DNA of 64,000 nt from Actinophytocola sp963727495 (GCA_963727495.1 CAVSGQ010000009.1:62001-126000); one strand, 5' to 3'. Counted from the first letter of the stretch, positions 1-9,546 are shown. Notes: generated by a model from the sequence alone, not told the origin. A program made the numbers and translations.

Positions 1-786
1 CGCAAGGTCGGGCACGCCGGCACGCTCGACCCGATGGCCACCGGCGTGCTCGTGCTGGGCATCGAGCGCGCCACCAAGCTGCTCGGCCACCTCGCGCTGG
101 ACACCAAGGCCTACCTCGCCACCATCCGCCTCGGCAGCGCCACCACGACCGACGACGCCCAGGGCGAGGTGCTGTCCACAGCGGACGCGTCGGCGGTGTC
201 CGACGGGGCGATCGCCGCCGGGATCCGCGCGCTGACCGGGCACATCGAGCAGGTGCCGAGCGCGGTCAGCGCGGTCAAGGTGGACGGCAAGCGCGCCTAC
301 GCCCGGGTGCGCGCGGGGGAGGACGTCGCGCTCGCCGCCCGCCCGGTGGAGGTGTCGCGGTTCGACCTGCTGGCCACCCGCCGCCAGGGCGCCGTGGTCG
401 AGCTGGACGTGATGGTCGAGTGCTCCTCGGGCACCTACGTCCGCGCGCTCGCCCGCGACCTCGGCGCGGACCTGGGGGTCGGCGGGCACCTCGGTGCGCT
501 GCGCCGCACCCGGGTCGGGCCGTTCGACCTGCGCGTGGTGACCACCCTGGACCGGCTCGCCGAGGCGCCCGGCCTGTCGCTGTCGCTGGACGACGCGGTG
601 GACGCCGCCTTCCCGCGCCGCGACGTGGACGACCGGTCCGCGAGGGCGCTGCTGCGCGGGCAGAAGCTCCCGGCCGCCGGCATCCCGGGCACCTACGGCG
701 TGTTCGACCCGGCCGGCCACGCGATCGCCCTGGCCACCGACGAGGGCCCGGCCGCCCGCTCCCTCGTCGTCCTCACCCCGGCCTGA
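1..786 (+). CDS. truB: tRNA pseudouridine(55) synthase TruB (5' end outside window)
   Basis: TruB converts U55 to pseudouridine in the T loop of tRNAs. The frame is open from base 1, and the first ATG at 34 falls inside the conserved motif, so the gene starts upstream of the window. The visible motif GHAGTLDPMATGVL (fragment residues 5-18) contains the catalytic Asp10. Further on, the SGTYVRALARDLG stretch is typical of the family. The C-terminal part looks like the TruB_C/PUA-like domain of actinobacterial enzymes. About 261 codons are present against roughly 290 in the family, so only a short N-terminus is missing. The next gene starts about 100 bp downstream. Confidence 0.96.
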   Translation, partial: RKVGHAGTLDPMATGVLVLGIERATKLLGHLALDTKAYLATIRLGSATTTDDAQGEVLSTADASAVSDGAIAAGIRALTGHIEQVPSAVSAVKVDGKRAYARVRAGEDVALAARPVEVSRFDLLATRRQGAVVELDVMVECSSGTYVRALARDLGADLGVGGHLGALRRTRVGPFDLRVVTTLDRLAEAPGLSLSLDDAVDAAFPRRDVDDRSARALLRGQKLPAAGIPGTYGVFDPAGHAIALATDEGPAARSLVVLTPA

Positions 787-889
787 CCCGGGTCCGGAAC
801 GGGGGACTCGCGGGGTGGGGGTGGCCCTACCTCGGGTTGGGGGGTGCGCAGGATGGTTGCGGGCGGGGCGGGTGGCCAGGATCGATGGC

Positions 890-2413
890 ATGACCACGAG
901 GATCTCCCGACGCGGTGTGCTCGCCGCCGGACTGGCCGCGGGGGCGGCCGGCGTGCTCGCCCGGCCCGCCCTGGCCGTGGCCGAACGGCCGGGCACCGGC
1001 GGCACCGCGCTCACCCACGTCACCGTGATCGACCCGCACAGCGGCCGGGTGCTGCCCGACATGACCGTGGTGATCCGCGGCGACCGGATCGCGGGCGTCC
1101 ACCACGGGCCCGCCCCGCACGGCACGACCGTCGTCGACCTGCGCGGCAGGTTCGTCCTGCCGGGCCTGGCCGACATGCACGCGCACGCCCAGGCCGAGGG
1201 CATCGACCCCGCGCTCAACATCGCCAACGGCGTCACCACGGTGCGCGACATGGCCGGCTCGCCCCTCGCGCGGGACTGGCGCGACCGGATCGAGGCGGGC
1301 ACGCTGCTCGGACCGCGCTACGTGCTCGGCAGCAGGATCGTCGACGGCGCACCGTCCATCTGGGACCCGGCCTTCCTCGACGTCGTCCAGGTCGCCGACG
1401 CGCGCCAGGCCCGCGACGCCGTCCGCCGGGAGCAGGCGGCGGGCGCGGACTTCATCAAGGTCTACTCGCGGCTGAGCCGGCCCGCCTACCGCGCCATCGC
1501 GGCCGAGGCGCACCGCCGCGGCATCCCGTTCGCCGGGCACTGCCCCGACGAGGTGCCGCTGGAGGAGGCCGCCGACCTCGGGCAGGCGAGCGTCGAGCAC
1601 CTGTTCTGGACGCCGTTCGACACCTCGCGGGAGGAGGCCCGGATCCGCGCGGACATCGCCCGCATCCACCTCGAGCCGGGTGACTACAGCGGCTGGTTCG
1701 CCGCCATCCACCCGCTCGAGTGGACCGCCGCGAACACCTACAGCAGCGCCAAGGCCCGCCGCCTGTACGGCAAGCTCGCCCGCCGCCGCACCCGCCAGGT
1801 GCCCACCCTCGCCATGCACCGCGGCCTCGACCTCGCCCGGACGCTGGACATCCACGCCGACCCGCGCAACCGGTACCTGCCCGCGTCGGCCCTCGGCTCG
1901 ATGGAGTTCGCGCTGGCCGAGTTCTACCTCGCCGACCGTCCGGTCGAGACGGACGCGGAGTGGGCGGCGATGTTCGGCCACCGGCTGCGCACGGTCGGCG
2001 AGATGCACGAGCACGGTGTGCCGATCATGACCGGCACCGACACCGGCACGGTCGCGGTCTACCCGGGCTTCTCGGTGCACGACGAGCTGGCGCTGCTCGT
2101 CGAGGCGGGCCTGTCCCCGATGGCCGCGCTGCACGCCGCGACCGCGGAGCCGGCGCGCTTCCTCGGCACGGACACCGGCCGGGTCGCCGCCGGGCACGCC
2201 GCCGACCTCGTCGTGCTCGACGCCGACCCGCTGCTCGACATCACCGACACGACCGCCGTGTCCGGTGTGGTCGTCCGCGGCCGGTACATCGGCCCGGACG
2301 AGCGGCTGCGCATCCTGGCCGAGGTCGAGCGGATCGCCGCGGACGCGCCGGCGGACCTGCCCGTGGCCGCCGGTTGCCCGTGTCACACGCCGCGCCGGTT
2401 CGCCGCTGCGTAG
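890..2413 (+). CDS. Tat-exported amidohydrolase family protein
   Basis: This is a metal-dependent hydrolase of the amidohydrolase (imidazolonepropionase-like) superfamily; the substrate is unknown. The ATG at 890 is preferred over upstream in-frame codons because it begins a clear twin-arginine signal: SRRGVLAAG at residues 6-14 followed by an Ala-rich core, with likely cleavage near residues 29-31. The metal motif HAH is at residues 97-99. Further candidate ligands are the Lys of FIKVYS, the His of GHCPDE and VEHLFW, and the Asp of TGTDTG, in family order. The C-terminus has the typical composite beta domain (AAGHAADLVVLDADPL). It sits between truB and ribF and looks like an accessory insertion in an otherwise housekeeping block. 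It could be a prolidase-like peptidase. Confidence 0.85.
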   Translation: MTTRISRRGVLAAGLAAGAAGVLARPALAVAERPGTGGTALTHVTVIDPHSGRVLPDMTVVIRGDRIAGVHHGPAPHGTTVVDLRGRFVLPGLADMHAHAQAEGIDPALNIANGVTTVRDMAGSPLARDWRDRIEAGTLLGPRYVLGSRIVDGAPSIWDPAFLDVVQVADARQARDAVRREQAAGADFIKVYSRLSRPAYRAIAAEAHRRGIPFAGHCPDEVPLEEAADLGQASVEHLFWTPFDTSREEARIRADIARIHLEPGDYSGWFAAIHPLEWTAANTYSSAKARRLYGKLARRRTRQVPTLAMHRGLDLARTLDIHADPRNRYLPASALGSMEFALAEFYLADRPVETDAEWAAMFGHRLRTVGEMHEHGVPIMTGTDTGTVAVYPGFSVHDELALLVEAGLSPMAALHAATAEPARFLGTDTGRVAAGHAADLVVLDADPLLDITDTTAVSGVVVRGRYIGPDERLRILAEVERIAADAPADLPVAAGCPCHTPRRFAAA

Positions 2414-2423
2414 GGTTGGGGCC

Positions 2424-3377
2424 GTGCAGAGGTGGCGCGGTTTGGAGTTCGTTCCGGGTGGCTGGGGACGCTGCGTGGCCACCATCGGTGTGTTCGACGG
2501 CGTGCACCTGGGACACCAGGAGCTGATCCACCGCGCGGTGTCGCTGGCCCGCGAGCGGGGCCTGCCGAGCGTGCTGGTCACCTTCGACCCGCACCCCGCG
2601 GAGGTCGTCCGTCCGGGTAGCCACCCCGCACAGCTGACCACGCTGCGCCGCAAGGCCGAGCTCGTCGAGCAGCTCGGCGTCGACGTGTTCTGCGTGCTGC
2701 CGTTCACCCTCGAACTGTCCAAGGTGCCGGCCGACGAGTTCGTGCACGAGGCCCTCGTCGAGCAGCTGCACGTCGCCGCCGTCGTGGTGGGGGAGAACTT
2801 CACCTTCGGCCACAAGGCCGCCGGCAACGTCGAGCTGCTCACCCGGCTCGGCCACCGCTTCGGCTTCGCGGTGGAGGGCGCCAAGCTCGTCACCGTGCCG
2901 AACTCGACGCCCTCGGACGAGATCACCTTCTCCTCGACCTACATCCGGGCCTGCATCAACGCCGGCGACGTCACCGCCGCCGCGGCCGCGCTCGGCCGTC
3001 CGCACCGGCTGGAGGGCATCGTGGTCCGCGGCGACCGGCGGGGTCACGAGCTGGGCTTCCCCACCGCCAACCTGTCCACCCCGCGGTTCGCCGCGGTGCC
3101 CGCCGACGGCGTCTACGCCGGCCGCTTCTCCCTGCTCAACGCGCCCGGCCGGGAGCCGCTGATGGCGGCCATGTCGGTCGGCACGAACCCGACGTTCTCC
3201 GGCCGCGAGCGCCGCGTGGAGGCGTTCGTGCTGGACGTCGACGAGGACTTCTACGGCCAGCGGGTGGCCGTCGACTTCGTCGCCAGGCTGCGCGACATGG
3301 AGCGCTACGAGTCCACCGACGCCCTGGTCGAGCAGATGCACCTCGACGTCCGCCGGGCCCGTGAGCTGCTCAGCTGA
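2424..3377 (+). CDS. ribF: Bifunctional riboflavin kinase / FAD synthetase RibF
   Basis: RibF phosphorylates riboflavin to FMN and adenylates FMN to FAD in the cytoplasm. The GTG at 2424 gives a 317-residue protein, the usual length. The N-terminal nucleotidyltransferase motif GVFDGVHLGH is at residues 22-31, and ISSTYIR-like SSTYIR marks the end of that domain. The C-terminal kinase domain contains GHELGFPTANL near residues 207-217 and NPTF further on. It lies 10 bp after the amidohydrolase stop. The truB-ribF-rpsO order is conserved in actinobacteria. Confidence 0.96.
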   Translation: MQRWRGLEFVPGGWGRCVATIGVFDGVHLGHQELIHRAVSLARERGLPSVLVTFDPHPAEVVRPGSHPAQLTTLRRKAELVEQLGVDVFCVLPFTLELSKVPADEFVHEALVEQLHVAAVVVGENFTFGHKAAGNVELLTRLGHRFGFAVEGAKLVTVPNSTPSDEITFSSTYIRACINAGDVTAAAAALGRPHRLEGIVVRGDRRGHELGFPTANLSTPRFAAVPADGVYAGRFSLLNAPGREPLMAAMSVGTNPTFSGRERRVEAFVLDVDEDFYGQRVAVDFVARLRDMERYESTDALVEQMHLDVRRARELLS

Positions 3378-3525
3378 CCTTGCTTCACCCGGTCGGGTTA
3401 CCGCCGAATACGCAGATGCGAACAGGTATCCGGATTCGTCACGCAACTCGCACACGCCTGGCAAGATGCTGTGGGGCTGAGCTCGGGGCCGGGCCGGTGA
3501 TGCGGGAACCAGGGGAGAGGCGAAG

Positions 3526-4005
3526 GTGGAGGACCACAAGATCGTCCAGCGCAATCTCGCTCTTCAGCGGGAGTGGTACGGCGAGCCCCTCGGTGACCGG
3601 GTACGCCGCCTGGTGGTCGCGTTCGACATCTCGCAGGCCTTCCTCGCCGACGTCCTCGGCATCAGCGCCCCGATGCTCAGCCAGGTGATGAGCGGCCGTC
3701 GCGCCAAGATCGGGAACCCGGCCGTGCTGGCCCGGCTCATCATGCTGGAGCGCAAGATCCTCGTGCCCGACGTCGCCGCCGGCAAGAAGGAGGCGATGAT
3801 GCGCGCGCTGGAGGAGGTCCGCGCCTCCCGCCCCTCGGTGACCAGGGACAACCTGCCCGTGGACATCGGCCGCAACGACCGGGTCGCGGTCGCCGCGCTG
3901 CGCCGGGTCGCCGAGGCCGGCGACCTCACCGCGGCCGCGAGCCTGCTCAACGGCAAGTTCCCCGAACTCGCCGACCTGCTGCGACGGGCGGGTCAGCCCC
4001 AGTAG
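3526..4005 (+). CDS. Helix-turn-helix DNA-binding protein
   Basis: A 159-residue predicted DNA-binding protein. The GTG at 3526 has a good ribosome site (AGGGGAGAGG at 3511-3520). Residues of about 25-60 form a Cro/XRE-like helix-turn-helix: ISQAFLADVLGISAPMLSQVMSGRR reads as helix, turn and recognition helix, although here it is given only as a motif description. The rest is helical with charged residues and no sensor domain that I recognise. It ends directly against thpR (stop 4003-4005, next ATG 4006), so the two are translationally coupled. Its target is unknown. A promoter probably lies in the less GC-rich 150 bp after ribF. Confidence 0.75.
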   Translation: MEDHKIVQRNLALQREWYGEPLGDRVRRLVVAFDISQAFLADVLGISAPMLSQVMSGRRAKIGNPAVLARLIMLERKILVPDVAAGKKEAMMRALEEVRASRPSVTRDNLPVDIGRNDRVAVAALRRVAEAGDLTAAASLLNGKFPELADLLRRAGQPQ

Positions 4006-4572
4006 ATGGTCCGCCTCTTCTCGGCCCTCGAACTGCCCACGCCCGTGCGTGCCGAACTGGCCCGGCGGCTGGGCGAGATCCGCGCCGGTGAGCCGGACCT
4101 GCGGTGGGTGCCCCCCGAGCGCTGGCACATCACCCTCGGCTTCTACGGCGACCGCGAGCACGCCGACCGGCGCGGCGGCTGGTTCCGCCGGCAGGCCGAG
4201 GGGCTCGCGCCGCCGCGGCTGCGGCTGCGCGGTGCCGGGCGGTTTCCCGGCGTGCTGTGGGTGGGGGTCAGCCCGATGGAGGGCCGGGACGCGGCCGCGC
4301 TGCGCACGCTCGCCCGGGCCCTGAACGCGGACACCAACGCCGACCAGTACGATTTCACCCCGCACCTCACCGTCGCCCGCTGGCGGCGCGGCGCGGCGGG
4401 CAGCGGCAGCGCGATCCGCGTGGTGCACGAGCTGTCCGAGTTCTGCGGAAGCTGGTGGACCGCGGCCGAGGCGGTGCTGTTCCGCAGCGACACCGGCGGC
4501 GGGGCGGGAGGCGGGGCCGGACCGGTGTACACCCCGCTCGACCGCGTCGCGCTGGCCGGTGGGCAGGGGTAG
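4006..4572 (+). CDS. thpR: RNA 2',3'-cyclic phosphodiesterase (2H family, ThpR)
   Basis: A 2H phosphoesterase that opens 2',3'-cyclic phosphates at RNA ends (the old 2'-5' RNA ligase/LigT family). Both hallmark HxT motifs are present: HITL at residues 41-44 and HLTV about 80 residues later. The length of 188 residues is normal. The C-terminal region has a Gly-rich linker before a final beta strand. The start codon abuts the stop of the helix-turn-helix gene. Its place before rpsO and pnp fits a role in RNA processing. Confidence 0.9.
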   Translation: MVRLFSALELPTPVRAELARRLGEIRAGEPDLRWVPPERWHITLGFYGDREHADRRGGWFRRQAEGLAPPRLRLRGAGRFPGVLWVGVSPMEGRDAAALRTLARALNADTNADQYDFTPHLTVARWRRGAAGSGSAIRVVHELSEFCGSWWTAAEAVLFRSDTGGGAGGGAGPVYTPLDRVALAGGQG

Positions 4573-4685
4573 GGCAACCACCTGCTAACCTCGGTCTTTG
4601 GGTCCGGCTGCGGTCCGTGGCGGCCGGTACCTGCTATCCCGAGACGGGACCGCACGGCACATATCACCCACGAGGAGAACACAGA

Positions 4686-4955
4686 GTGGCGCTGTCCACC
4701 GAACAGAAGAAGACCATCCTGGCCGAGTACGGCGTGCACGACACCGACACCGGCTCGCCGGAGGCCCAGGTCGCGATGCTGACCAAGCGCATCAGCGACC
4801 TGACCGAGCACCTGAAGGTGCACAAGCACGACCACCACTCACGCCGAGGTCTGCTGCTGCTGGTCGGCCGTCGCCGCCGGCTGCTCAACTACCTGACGAA
4901 GGTGGACATCGAACGCTACCGGTCGCTGATCCAGCGACTCGGCCTGCGCCGATAG
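4686..4955 (+). CDS. rpsO: 30S ribosomal protein S15
   Basis: Ribosomal protein S15, 89 residues, binds 16S rRNA in the platform of the 30S subunit. The GTG at 4686 follows a strong ribosome site (GAGGAG at 4672-4677). The diagnostic sequence is plain: TGSPEAQVAMLTKRI, then LKVHKHDHHSRRGLLLLVGRR and RYRSLIQRLGLRR at the end. A hairpin follows directly and pnp comes next, the classic rpsO-pnp arrangement. Confidence 0.99.
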   Translation: MALSTEQKKTILAEYGVHDTDTGSPEAQVAMLTKRISDLTEHLKVHKHDHHSRRGLLLLVGRRRRLLNYLTKVDIERYRSLIQRLGLRR

Positions 4956-4961
4956 ACCCCA

Positions 4962-4993
4962 TCGGGGGAGTGGCCCGACGGCCGCTCCCCCGA
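4962..4993 (+). terminator. Hairpin between rpsO and pnp
   Basis: A perfect 9-bp stem, TCGGGGGAG pairing with CTCCCCCGA, closes a 14-nt loop that holds a second GGCC/GGCC pairing. It starts 6 bp after the rpsO stop. There is no T-run, as is common in GC-rich actinobacteria. It could be a terminator or an RNase processing/stabilising element of the rpsO-pnp transcript. Confidence 0.7.
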
Positions 4994-5193
4994 CGTCTGT
5001 CAACAGAAAACGAAGGGCCAAGCGCGCCGCGTACGGGGATCAGTTTCGCCGGTCCTCGGTAGTGGTTCCCGGGTTTCAGCCGAGCGGTCACCGCTCCGCC
5101 CCGGGGGCTTCGATCGAAGACCGGCCTCGCGAGGATCCCGTGCCCCTGTGCCCCGTATGGGGTGTGCGCGCCCGCGATGACGAGGAGTACTAC
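4994..5193 (+). promoter_or_regulatory. Structured leader of pnp
   Basis: About 200 bp without a convincing gene. The sequence can form several small hairpins: GAGCGGT facing ACCGCTC around 5080-5096, and CCCC facing GGGG around 5153-5165. The pnp leaders of other bacteria are folded and serve in autoregulation by PNPase/RNase III. That role here is inference. An open frame runs back to 5062 without a ribosome site and is not taken as coding. Confidence 0.4.
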
Positions 5194-7437
5194 ATGACCG
5201 ACTTCAGCGAAGCTGGAGTTCACGAGACGACAGCCGTGATCGACAACGGCGGTTTCGGCAAGCGCACCATCCGGTTCGAGACTGGCCGCCTGGCCCGCCA
5301 GGCCGCCGGCAGTGTCGTGGCCTACCTCGACGAGGAGACCATGCTGCTGTCCGCGACCACCGCGTCGAAGCACCCGAAGGAGCACTTCGACTTCTTCCCG
5401 CTGACCGTGGACGTCGAGGAGCGGATGTACGCCGCGGGCCGCATCCCCGGCTCGTTCTTCCGCCGGGAGGGCCGCCCGTCCACCGACGCGATCCTCACCT
5501 GCCGGCTGATCGACCGGCCGCTGCGCCCGTCGTTCGTCGACGGCCTGCGCAACGAGATCCAGGTCGTCATCACCATCCAGAGCCTCAACCCGCAGGACCT
5601 CTACGACGTGGTCGCGATCAACGCCGCGTCCGCCTCCACCCAGCTCGCCGGCCTGCCGTTCTCCGGCCCGATCGGCGGAGTCCGGGTGGCCCTGATCGGC
5701 GAGCAGTGGGTGGCGTTCCCGACCCACGAGCAGCTGCAGAAGGCCGCGTTCGACATGGTCGTCGCCGGCCGCGTGGTCGGCACCGGCGACAGCGCCGACG
5801 TCGCGATCATGATGGTCGAGGCCGAGGCCACCGAGAACGTGCTCGACCTGGTCGCCGACGGCGCCGTCGCACCGACCGAGGAGGTCGTCGCGCAGGGCCT
5901 GGAGGCCGCGAAGCCGTTCATCAAGGTGCTGTGCGAGGCGCAGGCCCGGCTGGCCGAGGTCGCCGCGAAGGAGACCCGCGAGTACCCGACCTACCCGGCC
6001 TACCAACCCGACGCGCTCGAGGCCGTGACGGCCGCGGTGAGCGACGAGCTGGCGCAGGCGCTGACCATCGCCGGCAAGCAGGAGCGCGAGGCCCGGCTGG
6101 ACGAGATCAAGGCCGCGACCCTGGAGAAGGTCGGCGCGGTCGAGGGCGGCGCGTTCGAGGGTCGCGAGAAGGAGGTCGGCGCCGCGTTCCGGGCGCTGAA
6201 CAAGAAGCTGGTCCGCCAGCGGATCCTGCGCGACAAGATCCGCATCGACGGCCGTGGCATCACCGACATCCGCCAGCTCTCCGCCGAGATCGCGCTGATC
6301 CCGCGGGCGCACGGCTCGGCGCTGTTCGAGCGCGGCGAGACCCAGATCCTGGGCGTCACCACGCTCAACATGCTGCGCATGGAGCAGCAGATCGACTCGC
6401 TGTCGCCGGAGACGCACAAGCGCTACCTGCACCACTACAACTTCCCGCCCTTCTCCACCGGCGAGACCGGCCGGGTCGGCTCGCCCAAGCGGCGCGAGAT
6501 CGGCCACGGCGCGCTCGCCGAGCGGGCGCTGGTGCCGGTGCTGCCCAAGCGCGACGAGTTCCCCTACGCGATCCGCCAGGTGTCCGAGGCGCTCGGCTCC
6601 AACGGCTCGACGTCCATGGGCTCGGTGTGCGCGTCCACCATGTCGCTGCTCAACGCCGGCGTGCCGCTGAAGGCGCCGGTGTCCGGCATCGCGATGGGCC
6701 TCGTGTCCGACGAGGTCGACGGCGAGACCCGGTACGTGGCGATCACCGACATCCTCGGCGCCGAGGACGCGTTCGGCGACATGGACTTCAAGGTCGCCGG
6801 CACCAAGGAGTTCGTGACCGCGCTGCAGCTGGACACCAAGCTCGACGGCATCCCGTCCGAGGTGCTCGGCGGCGCGCTGAGCCAGGCCCGCGACGCGCGG
6901 CTGACGATCCTCGAGGTGATGGCCGAGGCCATCGACAAGCCGGACGAGATGAGCCCGTACGCGCCGCGCGTCACCAGCGTGAAGATCCCGGTCGACAAGA
7001 TCGGCGAGGTGATCGGGCCCAAGGGCAAGATGATCAACTCGATCACCGAGGAGACCGGCGCCGACATCTCCATCGAGGACGACGGCACGATCTACGTCGG
7101 CGCGGCCGACGGCCCGTCCGCGGAGGCCGCGATCGAGAAGATCAACGCGATCGCCAACCCGCAGCTGCCCAAGATCGGCGAGCGGTTCCTCGGCACGGTG
7201 GTCAAGACCGCCGCGTTCGGCGCGTTCGTCTCGCTGCTGCCGGGCAAGGACGGCCTGGTGCACATCTCCAAGCTGGGCAACGGAAAGCGCATCGGCAAGG
7301 TCGAGGACGTCGTCAAGGTCGGCGACAAGCTCCGGGTGGAGATCGCGGACATCGACCAGCGAGGCAAGATCAGCCTCGTGCTCGTCAACGAGGACGCCGA
7401 GACCAAGCGGCCGCCGAGCAGTCCGACCAAGGCATAG
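5194..7437 (+). CDS. pnp: Polyribonucleotide nucleotidyltransferase (PNPase / GpsI)
   Basis: Phosphorolytic 3'-5' exoribonuclease that also adds heteropolymeric tails. The ATG at 5194 is chosen for its ribosome site GAGGAG (5182-5187) and gives 747 residues, the normal size. Domain order: RNase PH 1 (about 20-150), helical domain, RNase PH 2 with the metal site in DILGAEDAFGDMDFKV (about 519-534), KH domain with IGPKGKMI (about 606-613), and S1 domain from about residue 667. The stop is 5 bp before the M16 peptidase start, so the two form an operon, as in mycobacteria (gpsI-pepR). Confidence 0.98.
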   Translation: MTDFSEAGVHETTAVIDNGGFGKRTIRFETGRLARQAAGSVVAYLDEETMLLSATTASKHPKEHFDFFPLTVDVEERMYAAGRIPGSFFRREGRPSTDAILTCRLIDRPLRPSFVDGLRNEIQVVITIQSLNPQDLYDVVAINAASASTQLAGLPFSGPIGGVRVALIGEQWVAFPTHEQLQKAAFDMVVAGRVVGTGDSADVAIMMVEAEATENVLDLVADGAVAPTEEVVAQGLEAAKPFIKVLCEAQARLAEVAAKETREYPTYPAYQPDALEAVTAAVSDELAQALTIAGKQEREARLDEIKAATLEKVGAVEGGAFEGREKEVGAAFRALNKKLVRQRILRDKIRIDGRGITDIRQLSAEIALIPRAHGSALFERGETQILGVTTLNMLRMEQQIDSLSPETHKRYLHHYNFPPFSTGETGRVGSPKRREIGHGALAERALVPVLPKRDEFPYAIRQVSEALGSNGSTSMGSVCASTMSLLNAGVPLKAPVSGIAMGLVSDEVDGETRYVAITDILGAEDAFGDMDFKVAGTKEFVTALQLDTKLDGIPSEVLGGALSQARDARLTILEVMAEAIDKPDEMSPYAPRVTSVKIPVDKIGEVIGPKGKMINSITEETGADISIEDDGTIYVGAADGPSAEAAIEKINAIANPQLPKIGERFLGTVVKTAAFGAFVSLLPGKDGLVHISKLGNGKRIGKVEDVVKVGDKLRVEIADIDQRGKISLVLVNEDAETKRPPSSPTKA

Positions 7438-7442
7438 GTTCG

Positions 7443-8766
7443 TTGGCACGTAACGGAAGCACCCGGGTCCTGGAACGGACCGACGGCGGGTGCGTGGTCA
7501 AGCGCACCGTGTTGCCCGGTGGCCTGCGCGTCATCACCGAGCAGGTCCCGGGCGTCCGTTCGGCCTCGGTCGGCATCTGGGTCGGTGTGGGCTCCCGCGA
7601 CGAGCAGCAGTCCGTCGCGGGGGCCGCGCACTACCTGGAACACCTGCTGTTCAAGGGAACCGCGCGCCGCTCGGCGGCGCGGATCGCCGAGGAGATCGAC
7701 GCGGTCGGCGGTGAGCTCAACGCGTTCACCGCCAAGGAGCACACGTGCTACTACGCGCACGTGCTCGACACCGACCTGCCGCTGGCGATGGACCTGGTGT
7801 CCGATGTGGTCTTCGACGCCGTGCTGGCGGAGAAGGACATGGAGACCGAGCGCGGCGTGGTCCTCGAGGAGATCGCGATGCGCGACGACGACCCCGAGGA
7901 CCTGCTGCACGACGCGTTCATCGAGGCGCTGCTCACCGACCACCCGCTGGGGCGGCCGGTGCTGGGCACCGAGCAGTCGATCAGCGCCATGTCGCGCACC
8001 TCGTTGCGCGGCTTCTACAAGCGCCGCTACGCGATGCCGCGGATGGTCCTGGCCGCCGCGGGCAACATCACCCACGGCGAGGTGCTCCGGCACGCCCGCC
8101 GGCTGCTGCGTGACCGGCTCGTGGGCGACCGCCCGCCGGGCGGTCCGCGCGCCGGCCGCGCCCGGATCGCCCCGCCCAGGAAGCTGATGCTGCACACCGA
8201 CGACACCGAGCAGGCGCACCTGATGCTCGGCGTCCGCGCGCTGGACCGGCACGACGAGCGCCGCTGGGTGCTGGGCGTGCTGAACGCGGCGCTCGGCGGC
8301 GGGATGAGCTCGCGGCTGTTCCAGGAGGTCCGGGAGCAGCGCGGGCTGGCCTACCAGGTGTACTCGTCGGTCGGCGTCCTACGCGGACACCGGGCACCTG
8401 TCGGTGTACGCGGGCTGCCAGCCGGAGCGGCTCGGCTCGGTGGCCGGGGTCGTCGCACGAGGTGCTCGGCGACGTCGCCCGTGACGGCCTGACCGACGAG
8501 CGAGGTGGGCCGGGCCAAGGGCCAGCTGCGCGGCAGCCTCGTCCTCGGGCTGGAGGACACCGGCTCGCGGATGTCCCGGATCGGCAAGGGCGAGCTGTCC
8601 TACGGCGAGTACCTGACCGTCGAGCAGACCCTCGAACGGATCGACGCGGTGACCGCCGAGGAGGTCGCGGCGCTCGCGGCGGCGGCTGCTGGAGCGTCCC
8701 GTCGCCACCGCGGTGGTCGGGCCCTACGCGCACCCGGACGACGTGCCGGCCGAAGTGGTGAGGTGA
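7443..8766 (+). pseudogene. M16 family zinc metallopeptidase (PepR-like), C-terminal third frameshifted
   Basis: A mitochondrial-processing-peptidase-like M16 protease. The TTG at 7443 gives ARNGSTRVLER, the expected N-terminus; the gene begins 5 bp after pnp. The inverted zinc motif HYLEH lies at about residues 63-67, with ERGVVLEEIAMRDDD downstream. The frame is clean to about 8372. After that, family-like sequence continues only if single extra bases are removed near 8373, 8454, 8499 and 8683. Corrected, it reads YADTGHLSVYAG, then SVAGVVHEVLGDVARDGLT, RAKGQLRGSLVLGLEDTGSR and ERPVATAVVGPYAHP, and ends at 8766. All four shifts are +1. The gene continues into an equally damaged dapB, so sequence error is more likely than decay. 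Confidence 0.85.
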
Positions 8767-9546
8767 TCGTGGTGGCTGCCCGCGGCACGGACGACCCGAT
8801 CCGGGTGGGCGTGCTGGGCGCGCGCGGCCGGATGGGCGCGGAGGTGTGCCGCGCCGTGGAGGCCGCCGACGACATGGACGCTCGTCGCGAGGATCGACGA
8901 TGGGTGACCGGCTGTTCGACGTCGCCGACGCGGGCGCCGAGGTGGTCGTCGACTTCACCCACCCCGACGCCGTGATGGACAACCTGCGGTTCTGCGTGGA
9001 CCAGGACATCCGGTCGTCGTCGGCACGTCCGGCTTCGACGCCCGACAAGCTGGACCTCGTGCGGGCGTGGCTGGCAGCCGAAGCCCGAGCTCGCGGTCCT
9101 GGTCGCGCCGAACTTCGCGCTCGGCGCGGTGCTGTCGATGCGCTTCGCCGAGCTGGCCGCGCGGTACTACCCGTCGGTCGAGATCATCGAGCTGCACCAC
9201 GCGGGCAAGGCGGACGCCCCGTCGGGCACCGCGGTCCGCACGGCCGGCGCTGATCGCCGCGGCGCGGTCCGCGGCGGGCCTCGGCCGCGTCCCCGGACGC
9301 GACGACGTCGGCGCTGGACGGCGCGCGCGGCGCGCGGGTCGACGGACGTGCGGGTCCACTCGGTGCGGCTGGCCGGGCTGGTCGCCCACCAGGAGCTGCT
9401 GTTCGGCGGTGAGGGGGAGACGCTGACGATCCGGCACGACTCCCTGGACCGGAAGTCCTTCATGCCGGGCGTGCTGCTGGGTGTGCGCGGAGATCCTCGG
9501 CCGCCGGGGCCTGACCGTCGGTCTGGAGAACGTGCTGTCCCTGTGA
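8763..9546 (+). pseudogene. dapB: 4-hydroxy-tetrahydrodipicolinate reductase DapB, frame broken by about nine apparent indels
   Basis: DapB reduces hydroxy-tetrahydrodipicolinate in lysine/diaminopimelate synthesis. The GTG at 8763 overlaps the M16 stop; GTG 8769 or 8772 are alternatives. Pieces in all three frames are plainly DapB: RVGVLGARGRMG (NAD(P) binding), DRLFDVADAGAEVVVDFTHP, APNFALGAVLSMRFA, IIELHHAGKADAPSGTA (catalytic His and substrate site), RVHSVRLAGLVAHQELLFGG, DSLDRKSFMPGVLLGVR and GLTVGLENVLSL. Frame changes are needed near 8880, 8902, 9012 (the only missing base), 9042, 9076, 9246, 9292, 9344 and 9489. No intact copy is visible in the window. Since the enzyme is normally essential, consensus error is the simplest reading. 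Confidence 0.85.

Noticed and set aside
4885..7449. Antisense open frame of 854 codons opposite pnp, and similar very long antisense frames opposite the first genes, ftsK and others
   Set aside because: High GC at third positions keeps the opposite frame open. The translations are low-complexity (Asp, Val, His, Arg rich) and have no motifs, whereas the sense strand encodes known proteins.
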